Part shown: in pieces, positions 45,699 through 46,473 of the stretch
Layout: every line of letters begins with the position of its first letter
Position numbering within the stretch: position 1 is the stretch's first letter
Assembly (NCBI GenBank): GCA_046052345.1
Contig: JBJOMN010000041.1
Coordinates: 1 to 46,473, forward strand
Source: Pollutiaquabacter sp046052345
Lineage (GTDB): Bacteria; Bacteroidota; Bacteroidia; AKYH767-A; 2013-40CM-41-45
DNA: 46,473 nucleotides
Direction of reading: 5' to 3'
The notes under the pieces: model-generated
Databases searched by the model: none
What the model saw: the letters and a program-made list of their open reading frames with translations, nothing else
Told to the model about the DNA's origin: nothing
Made by a program: the position numbers and the translations under genes

Positions 45699-46473
45699 TT
45701 TGCGGGAATCGTTCTGGTTCTAGGGTCCGTAATACGGACGGCGGCATCTACGGCAAGCTGTACGGTAAGAATCAGAATTGAGCAGATCAGGAAAACGCCG
45801 GACAGCAACGGATAGTCCCTGCTGTGGATCGCAGTTTCGATGAGGAGTCCCATTCCCGGCAATGCGAAAACGCTTTCAATCAAAATGGATCCCGAAACCA
45901 TCACCGGGAGGGTATTTCCGAAAGCTGTGAGGAGTACGGGTAGCAGTTTACGGAGAATATGGACATAGCTTATTCGCAATTCGGATAATCCCTTGGATCT
46001 TGCGGCGAGGATGTGGTCGAGCAGATATTCTTCCGCCGCAGCATCCCGCACCGCTTTGGTCAGGAAAGCGGATGCATACAGTACATAGCACGACAACGGC
46101 AATATCAGGTACGGAATCCTTTGAAGGAATCCCGGATGTTCGATTCTTGACGGACCGCTTCCCGAGCCGTTGAACCACCCCAGCAGATCCGGATCGGCGA
46201 AAAGCAGTTGCAGTAATGCCGCCGTCCAGAAGGCGGGGAGTGAGAAGATTGACAACGAGAAGATATTCATCATCCTGTCGGCCGGACCGCCCCTGTGCAA
46301 AGCACTGTAAAGACCAGCAGGAACGGATATCAGGATAGAAATCAGCAGTGCGACTCCCGACAAACCGAAGGTCCATGGTAACTGGTCGCTGATCATTTCG
46401 GAAACCGGCTGACCGGTTCGCACGGATCGGCCCATGTCTCCGTGAACGACTCCAAGATATCCGTTGCCGTCGC
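45695..46473 (-). CDS. ABC transporter permease, DppB/OppB type (5' truncated by window end)
   Basis: Partner permease of the same transporter, at least 258 aa; its N-terminus lies beyond the window. The frame is open to the last base with GNGYLGVVHGDMGRSVRTGQPV, the usual DppB sequence before the first periplasmic loop, so the ATG at 46435 is internal and not the start. Membrane segments: ISILISVPAGLYSALHRG, FWTAALLQLLFA, YLILPLSCYVLYASAFL, and two near the C-terminus, with an EAA loop (ILAARSKGLSELRISYVHILRKLLP). It ends in ATGA overlap with the dppC-type gene. Confidence 0.85.
   Translation of the reverse strand, partial: DGNGYLGVVHGDMGRSVRTGQPVSEMISDQLPWTFGLSGVALLISILISVPAGLYSALHRGGPADRMMNIFSLSIFSLPAFWTAALLQLLFADPDLLGWFNGSGSGPSRIEHPGFLQRIPYLILPLSCYVLYASAFLTKAVRDAAAEEYLLDHILAARSKGLSELRISYVHILRKLLPVLLTAFGNTLPVMVSGSILIESVFALPGMGLLIETAIHSRDYPLLSGVFLICSILILTVQLAVDAAVRITDPRTRTIPAK

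Noticed and set aside
1..46473. tRNA or rRNA genes
   Set aside because: I scanned intergenic spaces for T-loop and acceptor patterns and for rRNA-like stretches and saw none; GTTCGA-like strings found lie inside protein genes.

Overview
This is a 46.5-kb chromosomal window from a member of the Bacteroidota; I cannot place it to genus. The evidence is a PorT-type outer-membrane protein of the type IX secretion system (T9SS), three secreted proteins with T9SS C-terminal sorting domains, a complete Bat (MoxR/DUF58/VWA/TPR) operon, Bacteroidota-typical families (DUF4199, DUF4293, DUF5686), and promoters of the phylum's form, TTG, about 20 bp, then TAnnTTTG. GC content is moderate (about half, by eye). 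I see no tRNA, rRNA, CRISPR array, prophage, transposase or insertion sequence. This is core chromosome, not an accessory island.

Layout. (1) 1-120: small SRP RNA on the minus strand. (2) 200-5349: envelope operon with DUF4199 membrane protein, polyprenyl-phosphate glycosyltransferase, GT4 glycosyltransferase and a DUF5686 outer-membrane protein. (3) 5385-6537: a Cys-cluster protein and a small TonB-C-domain protein, closed by a bidirectional terminator. (4) 6557-11995, minus: M4 and M43 secreted metalloproteases with PPC and T9SS sorting domains, and an orphan OmpR-type response regulator. (5) 12078-13237: radical-SAM aminofutalosine synthase MqnE. (6) 13380-19820, minus: tandem Ddl-like ligase, PASTA protein, T9SS-sorted surface protein, RluD-type pseudouridine synthase. 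(7) 19956-24707: YbiT-like ABC-F ATPase, prolyl oligopeptidase (minus) and GluQRS. (8) 24715-29998, minus: class I aminotransferase, heptose-7-phosphate kinase, UbiE/MenG, PorT and a COG2509 flavoprotein, packed as one operon. (9) 30323-36034: Lon, Rho (minus), DUF4293 and a YfcE-like phosphodiesterase. (10) 36193-44506, minus: the bat operon. (11) 44655-46473, minus: two oligopeptide-type ABC permeases, the second cut by the window end.

How the genes fit together. Much of the window serves the cell envelope: glycan assembly, D-Ala-D-Ala supply, heptose for lipopolysaccharide, secretion through the outer membrane (PorT) and the cargo that uses that route. MqnE and UbiE/MenG act early and late in futalosine-route menaquinone synthesis.

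The least ordinary things I found are: a protein carrying two Ddl-type ATP-grasp modules in tandem, each with different departures from the textbook motifs; an ABC-F protein in which one of the two composite ATP sites looks lost; a family of 7-bp-period minisatellites placed against stop codons, with a 62-bp dispersed element present twice; and several promoters whose -7 box lies only 3-7 bp from the start codon, which suggests leaderless mRNAs. I did not find a clearly new multi-gene system.
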